Source: Candidatus Rokuibacteriota bacterium
Lineage (GTDB): Bacteria; Methylomirabilota; Methylomirabilia; Rokubacteriales; CSP1-6
Direction of reading: 5' to 3'
NCBI GenBank assembly: GCA_003220495.1
Contig: QHSP01000019.1
Location: 1-44,147 of the forward strand
Length of the DNA: 44,147 nucleotides
Under the pieces are notes generated by a model, which saw nothing but the letters and a program-made list of their open reading frames with translations, ran no database searches and was not told where the DNA came from. Position numbers and translations under genes: made by a program. Of the stretch, positions 16,862 to 26,039 are shown one piece after another. Within the stretch, counting starts at the first letter, position 1. Each line of letters starts with the position of its first letter.

Positions 16862-18476
16862 GGCCGACGACGTTGCCGTTCGCGTCGATATCGACGCCTT
16901 CGGCGCCGGGCACCTTCGGGAGCCCCGGCATCGTCAGGATGTCACCCGCATAGGCGACGACGAAGCCGGCGCCGGCCGACAAGGCGGCGTCACGAATCGT
17001 GATCGTGAATCCGCGCGGCCGGCCGGGACGCTTGGGATCGTCGCTGAGCGAGTTCTGCGTTTTCGCCACGCACACCGGCAGGCGCCCGTAGCCGAGCGAC
17101 TCGTAGCGCTTGAGCTTCGCCGCGGCCGCCGGCGCGAACGTCACCCCGTCGGCGCCGTAGACCTTCTTGGCGAGCGTCTCGAGCTTGCCGGTGAGCGGGA
17201 GCTCGTCGGGGTACAGATAGCGGAAGCTCGAGCGGTCGCTGGCGCGCACCGCGTCGAGCACCATGCCCGCCAGATCGGTGACGCCGGCGCCGCCGAGCTC
17301 CCAGCCGCGCGACTCGGCGCAGGGCACGCCCAGCGTCTTGCAGCTGGCCTTCACGGCGCTCACGGCCGCGTCCGTGTCGTCTGTGAAGCGGTTCAGCGCG
17401 ACGACCGGCCCCAACCCGAACAGGCGCACGTTCTCCACGTGCTTGGCCAGGTTCTCCTCGCCGTGCATCGCCAGGGCGCGCGTCGTGACGACGATGACCG
17501 CCGCCGACGGCACGAGGCCGCCGGTCCGACACTTGATGTCCACGAACTTCTCGGCGCCGAGGTCGCTCGCGAAGCCGGCCTCGGTGACCAGGAACTCGCC
17601 GAGCTTGAGCCCAAGACGCGTGGCGATGAGGCTGTTGCACCCGTGGGCGATGTTGCCGAAGGGCCCGCCGTGCACGAGCGCCGGAGTCCCCTCGAGCGTC
17701 TGGACGAGGTTGGGCTTGATGGCATCCTTCATGAGGACGGCCATCGCGCCCGCGGCGCGAAGCTCGCGCGCGGTGACGAGCGTCCCCTCGCCCTTCTCGG
17801 CGACGACGACGCGCTCGACCCGGGCCTTGAAATCCTGCAGGTCACGCGCCAGACACAGGATCGCCATGATCTCGGATGCGACCGTGATGTCGAAGCCGCT
17901 CTCGCGCGGCACGCCGTGCGCCGGTCCGCCCAGGCCGATGACGAGACGACGGAGGGCGCGGTCGTTCATGTCGAGGACGCGCTTCCAGAGAATCCGCCGG
18001 ACGTCGAGCTCGAGCGCGTTGCCCTGCGCCAGATGATTGTCGAGCATCGCGGCGAGCAAGTTGTGCGCCGCGGTGATCGCGTGCATGTCGCCGGTGAAGT
18101 GGAGGTTGATGTCCTCCATGGGCGCCAGCTGGGTGTGCCCGCCGCCCGTGCCTCCGCCCTTCACGCCAAAGACCGGTCCGAGCGACGGTTCGCGGATCGC
18201 GACGATGGCGCGCTTGCCGAGCCGACGCAGCCCGTCGGCCAGGCCGATCGTGGTGGTGGATTTACCCTCGCCCGCCGGGGTCGGCGTCATCGCCGTCACG
18301 AGCACGAGCGTGCCGTCGGGCCGGCCGCCGACTCGGTCGATCACCTCCCAGCGGATCTTCGCCTTGTAGCTTCCGTAGGGCTCGAGGTCAGCGCCGTTCA
18401 ATCCGAGCGTCTCGCCGATCGCCTGGATCGGCTGGAGCTTCACGGCGCGGGCGATGTCGATGTCTTGTTTTCCCAT
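16854..18476 (-). CDS. fhs: Formate--tetrahydrofolate ligase
   Basis: 540 residues from the ATG at 18476 with GAGG 8 bases upstream; about full length for the family (usually near 555). The nucleotide-binding loop PTPAGEGKST (near residue 63) and the segments REPSLGPVFGVKGGGTGGG and FTGDMHAITAAHNLLAA are diagnostic. It uses ATP to join formate to tetrahydrofolate, giving 10-formyl-THF for purine synthesis or C1 assimilation, in the cytoplasm. It is 10 bases downstream of the molybdenum hydroxylase gene. Formate released by catabolism, such as formamide hydrolysis by the cluster on the opposite strand, could feed it; that link is inference. Confidence 0.96.
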   Translation of the reverse strand: MGKQDIDIARAVKLQPIQAIGETLGLNGADLEPYGSYKAKIRWEVIDRVGGRPDGTLVLVTAMTPTPAGEGKSTTTIGLADGLRRLGKRAIVAIREPSLGPVFGVKGGGTGGGHTQLAPMEDINLHFTGDMHAITAAHNLLAAMLDNHLAQGNALELDVRRILWKRVLDMNDRALRRLVIGLGGPAHGVPRESGFDITVASEIMAILCLARDLQDFKARVERVVVAEKGEGTLVTARELRAAGAMAVLMKDAIKPNLVQTLEGTPALVHGGPFGNIAHGCNSLIATRLGLKLGEFLVTEAGFASDLGAEKFVDIKCRTGGLVPSAAVIVVTTRALAMHGEENLAKHVENVRLFGLGPVVALNRFTDDTDAAVSAVKASCKTLGVPCAESRGWELGGAGVTDLAGMVLDAVRASDRSSFRYLYPDELPLTGKLETLAKKVYGADGVTFAPAAAAKLKRYESLGYGRLPVCVAKTQNSLSDDPKRPGRPRGFTITIRDAALSAGAGFVVAYAGDILTMPGLPKVPGAEGVDIDANGNVVGLF

Positions 18477-18486
18477 TACGAGGTCC

Positions 18487-20829
18487 TCATGTGGGCTGCT
18501 TCGGCCGAATCGCGGAGCCGCCGAGGAGCGACTCCGGGCGAATCGGGAGGGTAGTGATCTGCACGCCGAGCTGGCGCACGGCATCGGCGACCGCGTTCGC
18601 GATCGTCGCCGGCGCGCCGATCGTTCCGCCCTCGCCCATCCCCTTGACGCCACCGGGGGTCACCGGCGAGGGCGTCTCGAGGTGACCGATCTCGAGCAAG
18701 GGCAAGTCGTCGGCCCTGGGAAGCGCGTAGTCCATCAAGGTCGCGGTGAGCAGCTGGCCGCCGTCGTCGTAGACGACGGACTCGAGGAGCGCCTCACCGA
18801 GGCCCTGGGCGACGGCGCCGTGGATCTGTCCCTCGACGATCACCGGGTTGATCACGCGCCCACAATCTTCCACGAGCGCATAGCGTCGCACGGCGACGCG
18901 TCCGGTGGCCGGATCGACCTCGACGACCGCGACGTGGACCGCGCCCGAGAAGGTCGGGCCGGGAAGGTCGCAATACACGGTCGCCTGCAGACCGGGTGCC
19001 TGGCCGTCCGGGAGGCCGCCGAGCGGCGGTGAATACGCGGCGCGCGTGATCTCGGCCAGGGCAAGCGAGCGATCGGGAAAGCCGCGCACGAAGGCGCGCC
19101 CACCGGCGAGCTCCACGTCGGCGGCCGCCGCCTCCAGCCGGTTCGCCGCGAGGGCTCTCAGCTTGTCGCCGACGCGATCGGCGGCGACGGCAGCGGTTCC
19201 AAGCATCGCGACCGTGCCCCGGCTCGCGAACGTGCCGCTGCCGCGCGGCGACTCGGCCGTGTCGACGCGCTGCAGTCGGACGTCCTCCAGCGGGAGCCCC
19301 AGACGATCGGCCACGATCTGCGCGATCGTGGTCGCGTGCCCCTGGCCCTGCGTCGGGAAGCTCACGGCGCACCGTACCGTCGCGTCCGCGTCCACCGTGA
19401 CGGTCGCGGCTTCGATGCCGGGCACCTCGACCGCTCCGCGCCGGCGGAAGCCCGCCGATCCCATCCCCGTGTACTCGGTGTAGCACGCGATGCCGATCCC
19501 GACGAGTCGGCCGTCGGCGCGCGCGGTCTTCTGCTCGTGCCGGAGCTTGTCGTACTCGACCGCGGCCAGCGCCTCATCGAGCGCCTTCGGAAAATCACCG
19601 CTGTCGTAGATGTAGCCGGTGGCCGACGTGAACGGATAGGCCTCGCGGGGAATCAGGTTGCGCCGCCGGACCTCGGCCGGATCGAGCTGCAGACGCTCGG
19701 CGACGAGGTCGAGCATGCGTTCGGCCACGAACGCCCCCATCGTCATGCCGACGCCGCGATAGGCGCCGAGCGGGGGCTTGTGCGTCGCCAGCGCGAGCGC
19801 CTCGAACTCGTAGGCCGAGACCCGATAGGGGCCGGGCATGATGCTCGCGGTGCCGAGCGGCTCGAGGACACCGGTGGTCGGGTACGCATGGTACGCGCCA
19901 TTGTCCGACACGACCCGCGACCGCAGGGCGAGCACGGTGCCGTCGTTCGCGGCGGCGATTTCGACCGTCGTCCGCTGGCCGCGGGCCTGAGACGCCGCCG
20001 CGAGATTCTCGCGGCGCTCCTCGAGCCATTTCACGGGGCGCCCGAGTCGTCGCGTGAGGGCGGCCACCGCAATGTCTTCGGGAAACACCTGCATCTTGAG
20101 TCCGAAGCCGCCGCCGACGTCGGGGCTCACAATCCGCACGCACGCCTGCGGCAGGCCGAGGGCTTCCGCGAGCGCCGTGCGCATCACCGATGGAGACTGG
20201 TTGCCCGACCAGATCGTGAGCGCCTCGCCATCCCAGTCGGCGAGCAGGCCCCGGAGCTCGAGCGGCGAGGGCGCGCAGCGGCCGTGCTCGAACGTCTCGC
20301 GGAGGACGATCGGCGCCCGCGCGAAGGCGCCATCGACGTCACCCTGGCGGTGGCGGCGCTGGAACAGGATCTGGTCGGACGCGAGTGCCTGGTCGATGGT
20401 GACGACGGCCGGCTTGGGCTCCCACTCGACGGTGACGAGCTCGCGCGCGTCGGCGGCGACGTACGCGGTCGCGGCCACGACGGCCGCCACCGCTTCGCCG
20501 CAAAAGCGGGCGACGCCGTCGGCCAGCGCCGGCCACGCCGTCGGTGTGAAGCCCGGGCCATCGAGCCGGGGCGAGAGCGGCCTCGTCACGGTTCGTAGAT
20601 CCTCGGCGGTGACGACGGCCACGACGCCGGGCAGCGCGCGCGCCGCGGCGGCGTCGATCCGGACGATGCGCGCGTGCGCATGCGGGCTTCGCACGAAGCT
20701 CGCGAAGAGCATGCGCGGGAGCCCGAGGTCGTCCAGGTATCGCCCTCGGCCGGTCAGCAGCCGCGGGTCCTCGAGCCGCTTGATTCGCGTGCCCGTATAG
20801 CGCAGCGGCGGCGAGTCGCCCGCGCTCAT
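18487..20829 (-). CDS. Xanthine dehydrogenase family molybdopterin-binding large subunit
   Basis: 780 residues from the ATG at 20829, overlapping the stop of the DUF1015 gene by 4 bases. The N-terminus YTGTRIKRLEDPRLLTGRGRY matches CoxL/XdhB-like subunits. The molybdenum-site loop reads GAYRGVGMTMG, not the AYxCSFR loop of form I CO dehydrogenase, and the catalytic Glu733 is in KGMGEGG. It should hydroxylate an aldehyde, purine or aromatic heterocycle at a Mo-cytosine dinucleotide centre. The partner FAD and [2Fe-2S] subunit genes, normally adjacent, are absent; the neighbours are DUF1015 and fhs. Confidence 0.92.
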   Translation of the reverse strand: MSAGDSPPLRYTGTRIKRLEDPRLLTGRGRYLDDLGLPRMLFASFVRSPHAHARIVRIDAAAARALPGVVAVVTAEDLRTVTRPLSPRLDGPGFTPTAWPALADGVARFCGEAVAAVVAATAYVAADARELVTVEWEPKPAVVTIDQALASDQILFQRRHRQGDVDGAFARAPIVLRETFEHGRCAPSPLELRGLLADWDGEALTIWSGNQSPSVMRTALAEALGLPQACVRIVSPDVGGGFGLKMQVFPEDIAVAALTRRLGRPVKWLEERRENLAAASQARGQRTTVEIAAANDGTVLALRSRVVSDNGAYHAYPTTGVLEPLGTASIMPGPYRVSAYEFEALALATHKPPLGAYRGVGMTMGAFVAERMLDLVAERLQLDPAEVRRRNLIPREAYPFTSATGYIYDSGDFPKALDEALAAVEYDKLRHEQKTARADGRLVGIGIACYTEYTGMGSAGFRRRGAVEVPGIEAATVTVDADATVRCAVSFPTQGQGHATTIAQIVADRLGLPLEDVRLQRVDTAESPRGSGTFASRGTVAMLGTAAVAADRVGDKLRALAANRLEAAAADVELAGGRAFVRGFPDRSLALAEITRAAYSPPLGGLPDGQAPGLQATVYCDLPGPTFSGAVHVAVVEVDPATGRVAVRRYALVEDCGRVINPVIVEGQIHGAVAQGLGEALLESVVYDDGGQLLTATLMDYALPRADDLPLLEIGHLETPSPVTPGGVKGMGEGGTIGAPATIANAVADAVRQLGVQITTLPIRPESLLGGSAIRPKQPT

Positions 20830-22052
20830 TCGCCGAGCCGATGGAACACGAGGCCGTCCAGGAGCTTGGGGTAGAAGTGAGTGGACTTCTGCGGAAGCAG
20901 CTCGCCGCCGTGCACGATCGCCTGGAGCTCCTCGCCGGTCGTGGCGGCGATCAGGAATGCCGCCTGGTACTTGCCGTCGCGGGCGAGCTGGATCGCCTCG
21001 GCGCGGTCGGCGGTGTAGTCCACGTGCGTCTTCGCGTCGAGCTTCGCGTCGCTGATGCCGAGCAAGGGGCGAAGCAACCCTTCGTGGAGGATCGAAACGG
21101 CGAGCCCCCGCCAGGCCGCTGACCTCTTCTCGGGCCACGCGATGTGGTCACGCGCACCCGGCTTGAGTCGCAGGAGCGCCGCGTCCGTTCCGGCCACCAC
21201 GGCGATCGACCGGTTATCGAGCTCGACGGTCAGCGGATCGGCCAGCGGTGACACCTCGAACCAGCGGGACGCCATCTGGACGAAATCGTCGAAGTCGAAG
21301 CCCTGGACGCCGTGCACGAGACGATGATTCGGCAGGATCGTCAGTCCGGGCGCCTCCAGCGCGAAGAACGCCATGAGCTTGTGGCGGGCGTCCGGATGGC
21401 GCTCAGCGTAGGCGACCGCCGTCTCGTATCGGTGGTGGCCATCGGCGATGATCACCTGGCGGGCCACCATCAGCTCCCGAACGTGACTCACCGCCGCCTC
21501 TTCGGTCAGGCGCCACAGGCGATGAAGCTCGCCCTTGAGATCGCGCGCCTCGGCGATCGGGTCGCCGATCGGTGTCGTGGCACGCCGAAGCTCGCCGCCT
21601 GGATCGGCGGTCAGCATGAACAGCAGGCCGATGTCGGCGGCGGTCGCCTCGAGGAGCTGCATCCGGTCTCGCTTTGGCCCGGCGTGCGTCCGCTCGTGCG
21701 GTAGCACCACGCCGCGCTCGTAGTGGCTGACCTCGCCGAGCGCGACGAAGCCCATGCGCGTCACCAAATGGCCGTCCGCCGTATACGTCTGGTGATAGGG
21801 ATAGATCGCGGGCCGCTCGTCGCGAGACCACACGCCGTCGGCCAGCCAGCCGTTGAGCACATCGCGGGCGTCACGATACTTGTCGGTCGCGTCCTTGGGA
21901 TGGCTCACACGGACGATGTTGTACCGGCTCATCGTGTACAGGCGGTCCTGCATCTCGGGACTGATCTGGTCGTACGGCGGCGCCACGACCGCCGAGATGT
22001 CACGCGCCTCGCTGCCGGCGTAGCGATAGCCTCGAAGGGGCCTGATCTCCAT
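20826..22052 (-). CDS. DUF1015 family protein
   Basis: 408 residues from the ATG at 22052 (MEIRPLRGYRYAGSEA); an in-frame start at 22094 adds 14 residues not typical of the family. The conserved family segments are VVAPPYDQIS near the N-terminus and IADGHHRYETAVAY in the middle. Function is unknown; the His-His pair and conserved acids suggest an enzyme, and the family has been tentatively linked to hydroxyacid or kinase-like roles. It is the first gene of a coupled set with the molybdenum hydroxylase subunit and fhs, and diverges from the cupin gene across 113 bases. Confidence 0.9.
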   Translation of the reverse strand: MEIRPLRGYRYAGSEARDISAVVAPPYDQISPEMQDRLYTMSRYNIVRVSHPKDATDKYRDARDVLNGWLADGVWSRDERPAIYPYHQTYTADGHLVTRMGFVALGEVSHYERGVVLPHERTHAGPKRDRMQLLEATAADIGLLFMLTADPGGELRRATTPIGDPIAEARDLKGELHRLWRLTEEAAVSHVRELMVARQVIIADGHHRYETAVAYAERHPDARHKLMAFFALEAPGLTILPNHRLVHGVQGFDFDDFVQMASRWFEVSPLADPLTVELDNRSIAVVAGTDAALLRLKPGARDHIAWPEKRSAAWRGLAVSILHEGLLRPLLGISDAKLDAKTHVDYTADRAEAIQLARDGKYQAAFLIAATTGEELQAIVHGGELLPQKSTHFYPKLLDGLVFHRLGE

Positions 22053-22165
22053 GTCTCTCGTGTCGGTCGCGTCGACGAGGCACTGTCGATCCAAACTCGC
22101 GCCAAGTCAAGGGTACCGTCGCCCGATCCGAGGTAAACTGTCGCCCACCAGTCTTCGAGGAGAGG

Positions 22166-22558
22166 ATGCCGATGGACGAGACCGCGGTGGCCGCGACGAC
22201 GGGCGTCGCCCAGGTGTTCGATCTGAACGCCCTCAAGGCGTTCGCCCCGGACAAGCGTGTGCGCAAGATGCTGTTCAAGACCGATCAGCTCTGGTCCGAG
22301 ATCGCCTGCTACGAGCCGGGCCAGTCGACGGTCATGCACAGTCACCCGCGCGAGGAAGAGGCGATCTACGTCCTCGAGGGCGCCGCGAACATGAGCATCA
22401 ACGGCGACGAGGTCGTCGTGCCCGCCGGCGCGATCGTGAAGTTTCCCGCCAACGTCCCGCACGACGTCCGGAACCTCGGCCGCGAGCGCTGCGTGATCAT
22501 GTTCCTCAAGATCAATCCCAAGGTGCTCAAGGCCGGCGGCGCGGGCGCCGCGGGGTAG
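22166..22558 (+). CDS. Small cupin protein
   Basis: 130 residues; GAGGAGAGG lies just upstream of the ATG at 22166 (an ATG at 22172 is also possible, with better spacing). The single cupin barrel has motif 1 as HSHPREEEAIYVLEG (His-x-His-x4-Glu-like) and motif 2 as PANVPHDVRN, so the metal site is complete. Such small cupins serve as dioxygenases, isomerases or accessory proteins in aromatic breakdown. It starts a plus-strand cluster with LigAB-type dioxygenase, formamidase-like and F420-type genes, which suggests a catabolic role. Confidence 0.87.
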   Translation: MPMDETAVAATTGVAQVFDLNALKAFAPDKRVRKMLFKTDQLWSEIACYEPGQSTVMHSHPREEEAIYVLEGAANMSINGDEVVVPAGAIVKFPANVPHDVRNLGRERCVIMFLKINPKVLKAGGAGAAG

Positions 22559-22571
22559 CCCGGGAGGGTAC

Positions 22572-22916
22572 ATGGGAAACGTCGAGCGCTGCGACAAGAC
22601 CCTGCCGACCAACGAAATGATCTATCACGTCCGTCGTGATGCGGCCTTGCGGGCGCGATTTCTGACCGACCTCCAGGGCGTCGCCCGTGAGTTCGGCCTG
22701 AGCCGCGCCGAGTACGAGGCCGTGCGCGACAAGGACCCGAAGCGGATGATGGACCTGGGCGTCCACCAGTACTACGTGCCGCAGATTCTGCGGCTCTTCT
22801 TCGGCGCCGCGCACAACAGCAACGCGAGCGCCGCGCTCGAGTGCTACCAGCGCGCGTTCCCGGAGGAAACGGCGAAGGCGATGGCGCTCCAGGCCCGGCT
22901 CGAGCGGGGCCGGTGA
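22572..22916 (+). CDS. LigA-like small subunit of an extradiol dioxygenase
   Basis: 114 residues, all-helical in appearance. The region from DAALRARFLTDLQGVAREFG to LGVHQYYVPQILRLF corresponds to the protocatechuate 4,5-dioxygenase alpha-subunit fold (LigA), which lids the active site of the LigB subunit. The stop overlaps the LigB-like start by one base (TGATG), so the two subunits are coupled. The cupin gene ends 13 bases upstream. Substrate class is probably a catechol-like or heterocyclic diol. Confidence 0.85.
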   Translation: MGNVERCDKTLPTNEMIYHVRRDAALRARFLTDLQGVAREFGLSRAEYEAVRDKDPKRMMDLGVHQYYVPQILRLFFGAAHNSNASAALECYQRAFPEETAKAMALQARLERGR

Positions 22917-23758
22917 TGGCCGAGATCGTCGCCGCGATGGCCATGACGCATTCGCCCGGCCTCACCGGGTGGTTCTCGCGGGCCTCCCGGGACTATCAGG
23001 AGCTCGCGCTCCAGGCGACCGCCGAGATGCGGCGCCAGCTGGTGGCCGCCCGTCCGGATGTCGTCGTGATGTTCAGCAACGACCACCTGCTCAACTGGCC
23101 GATCAACAACGTGCCGGAATACACCGTCGGCATCGCCGAGGAGCACGTCGGGCCGGCCGAATGGTTCGACGAGTGGCTCGCGATGGAGAAGTACCGCGTG
23201 CCCGGTCACTCCGGGATCGCGCGATGGCTCGTCAACGAGGGCGCGCGACGCGGCTTGGCGCTCGCGTACCTGCGCGAGATGCAGTACGACGACGGCATCT
23301 CGGTGCCGACGCACTATCTGAATCCCGACGCCCAGTTCAAGCTGGTCCCCGTCACGATGAACTGCACGGTGCCGCCGATTCCGACACCGGAGCGCGCCTA
23401 CCACGTCGGGACCCTGATGCGCGAGATGCTCCGAGCCTATCCCGGCGACGAGCGCATCGCCGTCGTCGCGACCGGCGGCCTCTCGCACGAGCCGGGCGGG
23501 CCCCGCTACTTCTGGGTCGACGAGGAGTTCGATCGCTGGTTTCTCGACTTTCTCAAGCGCGGCGACCACGCGGCGCTGCTTCGTGAGTGCACGCTCGAGC
23601 GGATGGAGGAGGCCGGCTCCGGCGGGACCGCGGAGCTGCTCGCCTGGGTGCTGGTCCTCGCCTTCACGCGCGGACCGGCGGACGTGCTCGCCTACATGCC
23701 CGCCGTCGCATGGCGATCGGGCACGGGCATGGTCGTCTGGAACGGGCTCGCGCGATGA
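22916..23758 (+). CDS. LigB-like catalytic subunit of a class III extradiol dioxygenase
   Basis: 280 residues. His12 (AMTHSPG) and His57 (FSNDHLLNW) match the iron ligands His12 and His61 of Sphingobium LigB, and His191 in TGGLSHEPGG matches the catalytic His195. Acidic residues in VDEEFDRWFLDF follow where LigB-type enzymes vary. The enzyme would open an aromatic diol ring next to the hydroxyls with O2 and Fe(II). It overlaps the LigA-like gene by one base. An acetamidase/formamidase gene follows after 17 bases, so the opened product may contain an amide. Confidence 0.9.
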   Translation: MAEIVAAMAMTHSPGLTGWFSRASRDYQELALQATAEMRRQLVAARPDVVVMFSNDHLLNWPINNVPEYTVGIAEEHVGPAEWFDEWLAMEKYRVPGHSGIARWLVNEGARRGLALAYLREMQYDDGISVPTHYLNPDAQFKLVPVTMNCTVPPIPTPERAYHVGTLMREMLRAYPGDERIAVVATGGLSHEPGGPRYFWVDEEFDRWFLDFLKRGDHAALLRECTLERMEEAGSGGTAELLAWVLVLAFTRGPADVLAYMPAVAWRSGTGMVVWNGLAR

Positions 23759-23775
23759 TCGGAGGAGCGTAGACG

Positions 23776-24720
23776 ATGGCGACCACGCACCATCTCGATC
23801 GCGGGACGGTCCACCGGGAGTGGAACAATGCATTGCCGCCGCGGCTCACGATCGATCCGGGCGACACCGTGGTGTTCGACACCCGCGATGCCGCCGACGG
23901 CTATTACTCCACGAAGTCGACGCACGCCGACGTCCTCGCGCGGGGACCGTTTCGCGGCCATCCCCTCACCGGGCCCGTCGCCGTCCGGGACGCCCGGCCG
24001 GGTGACGTCCTCACGGTCGAGATCATCGACGTGAAACCGGCGGCCGAGTTCGGCTGGACCGCGATCCGCCCCGGGCGGGGCTTGATGCCGGAAGCCGAGT
24101 TTCCGAAGCCGTTCCTGAACATCTGGGATCTGACCGCGGGGACCCACGCGCGGATGGGCCGCGATCTCCGAGTTCGAGTCCCCATCGCGCCCTTCCCCGG
24201 GGTGATGGGCGTGGCCCTCGACGAGTCAGGGGGGCACAGCACGATGCCGCCGCGGAAGAACGGCGGCAACATGGACATCAAGCAGCTGGTCGCGGGCACG
24301 ACCTTGCTCCTGCCCGTGTGGGTGGACGGCGCGCTGTTCAGCGTCGGCGACGCCCACGCGGCCCAGGGCGACGGCGAGGTGTGCGTCACCGCGATCGAGA
24401 TGATGGCGCAGGTCACGCTCCGCTTCGGACTCGAGGCCCGACGCGGATTCCGCGAGCCGCGGTTCCGGACGCGCGGGCCGATCTCCTCGGCGCTCGAGCG
24501 CGGGCCGTGCTACGTCACGACCGCCCACGGCCCCGATCTCTTTGCCGGCGCCCAAAACGCGATCCGCTACATGATCGAGCACCTGGTGGAGGAGCGCGGG
24601 CTCAGCCGCGAGGAGGCCTACATCCTCTGCAGCGTCGCCGTCGACCTGAAGATCAGCGAGATCGTCGACGCGCCGAACTGGATCGTGTCGGCGTTTCTTC
24701 CCGAAACCGTCTTCGCATGA
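23776..24720 (+). CDS. Acetamidase/formamidase family amidohydrolase
   Basis: 314 residues, normal for FmdA/AmdA. Landmarks: GHPLTGPVAVRDARPGDVLTVEI near residues 60-82, GGNMDIKQLVAGTTLLLPVW near residues 169-188, and VGDAHAAQGDGEVC near residues 192-205, with His/Asp residues of the metal-dependent active site. It hydrolyses short amides to acid plus ammonia in the cytoplasm. GGAGGAG lies about 8 bases before the ATG. Its position directly after LigAB suggests that it cleaves an amide formed on opening of a nitrogen-containing ring; that is inference from context. Confidence 0.92.
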   Translation: MATTHHLDRGTVHREWNNALPPRLTIDPGDTVVFDTRDAADGYYSTKSTHADVLARGPFRGHPLTGPVAVRDARPGDVLTVEIIDVKPAAEFGWTAIRPGRGLMPEAEFPKPFLNIWDLTAGTHARMGRDLRVRVPIAPFPGVMGVALDESGGHSTMPPRKNGGNMDIKQLVAGTTLLLPVWVDGALFSVGDAHAAQGDGEVCVTAIEMMAQVTLRFGLEARRGFREPRFRTRGPISSALERGPCYVTTAHGPDLFAGAQNAIRYMIEHLVEERGLSREEAYILCSVAVDLKISEIVDAPNWIVSAFLPETVFA

Positions 24721-24757
24721 GCCGCGATCGCACCCGGCTCGACCACTAGGAGCAATC

Positions 24758-25594
24758 ATGCACCACGGTGTCTTCATCTTCCCGACGGACTACTCGATTC
24801 GGATCGACGAGCTGGCGCGGGCCGCCGAGGAGCGCGGCTTCGAGTCGCTGTTCGTGACCGAGCACACCCACATTCCAACGAGCCGCCGGTCGCCGTTCGC
24901 GGGCGGCGGTCCCCTGCCGAAGGAGTATTCCCACACGCTCGACCCGTTCATCGGGCTCATGGCCGCGGCGGCGGCGACGCGGACCCTGAAGCTCGGGACG
25001 GGCATCTGTCTCGTCATCGAGCACGATCCCATCACCCTGGCGAAGACGATCGCGAGCCTCGATCTCCTCTCGAACGGACGGTTTCTGTTCGGCATCGGAG
25101 CCGGATGGAACGCGGAGGAGATGGAAAACCACCACACGGTCTTCAAGACGCGGTTCCGGCTCTTGCGCGAGCGGATTCTCGCGATGAAGGAGATCTGGAC
25201 GAGGGACGAAGCCCAGTATCACGGCGAGTTCGTCAACTTCGATCCGATCTGGTCGTACCCCAAGCCGGTGCAAAAGCCGCATCCGCCGGTGCTGCTGGGC
25301 GGCGAGAGCGGGCACACGCTCCAGCGCGTGGTGGATTTCTGCGACGGCTGGTTCCCCCGCGGACGAAACGCCGACGCGATCCTGCCCGGTCTCGCCGACC
25401 TCAAAGCGCGCGCGACGCGGGCCGGTCGCGACGCGTCGAAGATCTCGGTGTCGGTGTTCGGCGCGAAGGCGGAGCGCGCGACGCTCGACACCTACGCCTC
25501 CGCCGGGATCACGCGCGCGATCTTGAGGTTGCCGTCGGAGGGCCGCGACGCGGTGCTGCCGCTCCTGGACCAGTACGCCAAGCTGATGCGGTGA
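24758..25594 (+). CDS. LLM class F420-dependent oxidoreductase
   Basis: 278 residues forming a luciferase-like TIM barrel. The F420-type landmarks are the N-terminal FVTEHTHIP (near residues 30-38), KLGTGICLVIEHDPITLAKT and FGIGAGWNAEEMEN. Members reduce or oxidise small substrates with coenzyme F420 or FMN. ATG with AGGAG 6 bases upstream. The stop overlaps the start of the PPOX-type gene (GTGA), so both are made together. Coenzyme use is inferred from family resemblance; the F420 biosynthesis genes are not in this window. Confidence 0.9.
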   Translation: MHHGVFIFPTDYSIRIDELARAAEERGFESLFVTEHTHIPTSRRSPFAGGGPLPKEYSHTLDPFIGLMAAAAATRTLKLGTGICLVIEHDPITLAKTIASLDLLSNGRFLFGIGAGWNAEEMENHHTVFKTRFRLLRERILAMKEIWTRDEAQYHGEFVNFDPIWSYPKPVQKPHPPVLLGGESGHTLQRVVDFCDGWFPRGRNADAILPGLADLKARATRAGRDASKISVSVFGAKAERATLDTYASAGITRAILRLPSEGRDAVLPLLDQYAKLMR

Positions 25595-26025
25595 ACGACC
25601 TCCCCGCCTTCGCCGCCGAGCTGCTCTACCAGAGCCGCGTCGCGCGGCTCGGCACGGCGGATCGGGCGGGGCAGCCACTCGTCGTGCCGGTGTGCTACGT
25701 GTTCGACGGCCGGGCGTGCTTCTCGGCGCTCGACACGAAGCCCAAGCGGGTTGCGACCACTCAGCTTCGGCGCGTGCGCAACATCGCGGAGAACCCGCGG
25801 GTCTCGCTCACCGTCGACCGCTACGAGGAGGAGTGGTCGCGGCTCTGCTGGGTGATCGTCCAGGGGCGGGCCGACATTCTCACGGAAGGATCCGAGCGCG
25901 CGGGCGCCGTCGATCTCCTCCTGTCCAAGTACGCGCAGTATCGGGTCATGGGGCTCGACCGCGAGACGGCCACGGTCATTCGCATTTCACCGGAGCGAAC
26001 CTTGCACTGGAAGTGGGAGGGCTAA
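25591..26025 (+). CDS. PPOX-class F420-dependent oxidoreductase (split-barrel flavin-fold)
   Basis: 144 residues from the GTG at 25591, overlapping the LLM gene by 4 bases; the frame is open upstream but only as shadow sequence. The split beta-barrel begins VARLGTADRAGQPLVVPVCYVFD (shown in part) and includes DTKPKR near residue 50 and VIVQGRADIL near residue 90, matching the TIGR03668-type F420-binding family. It probably reduces a conjugated substrate or binds the cofactor for the coupled LLM enzyme. It closes the cupin-LigAB-amidase cluster and faces the end of a convergent gene 15 bases on. Confidence 0.85.
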   Translation: MNDLPAFAAELLYQSRVARLGTADRAGQPLVVPVCYVFDGRACFSALDTKPKRVATTQLRRVRNIAENPRVSLTVDRYEEEWSRLCWVIVQGRADILTEGSERAGAVDLLLSKYAQYRVMGLDRETATVIRISPERTLHWKWEG

Positions 26026-26039
26026 CCGGCGCCGAGGAA

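Noticed and set aside
18487-20829. Form I aerobic CO dehydrogenase CoxL
   Set aside because: The active-site loop is GAYRGVGM, not AYxCSFR, and coxM/coxS are absent.
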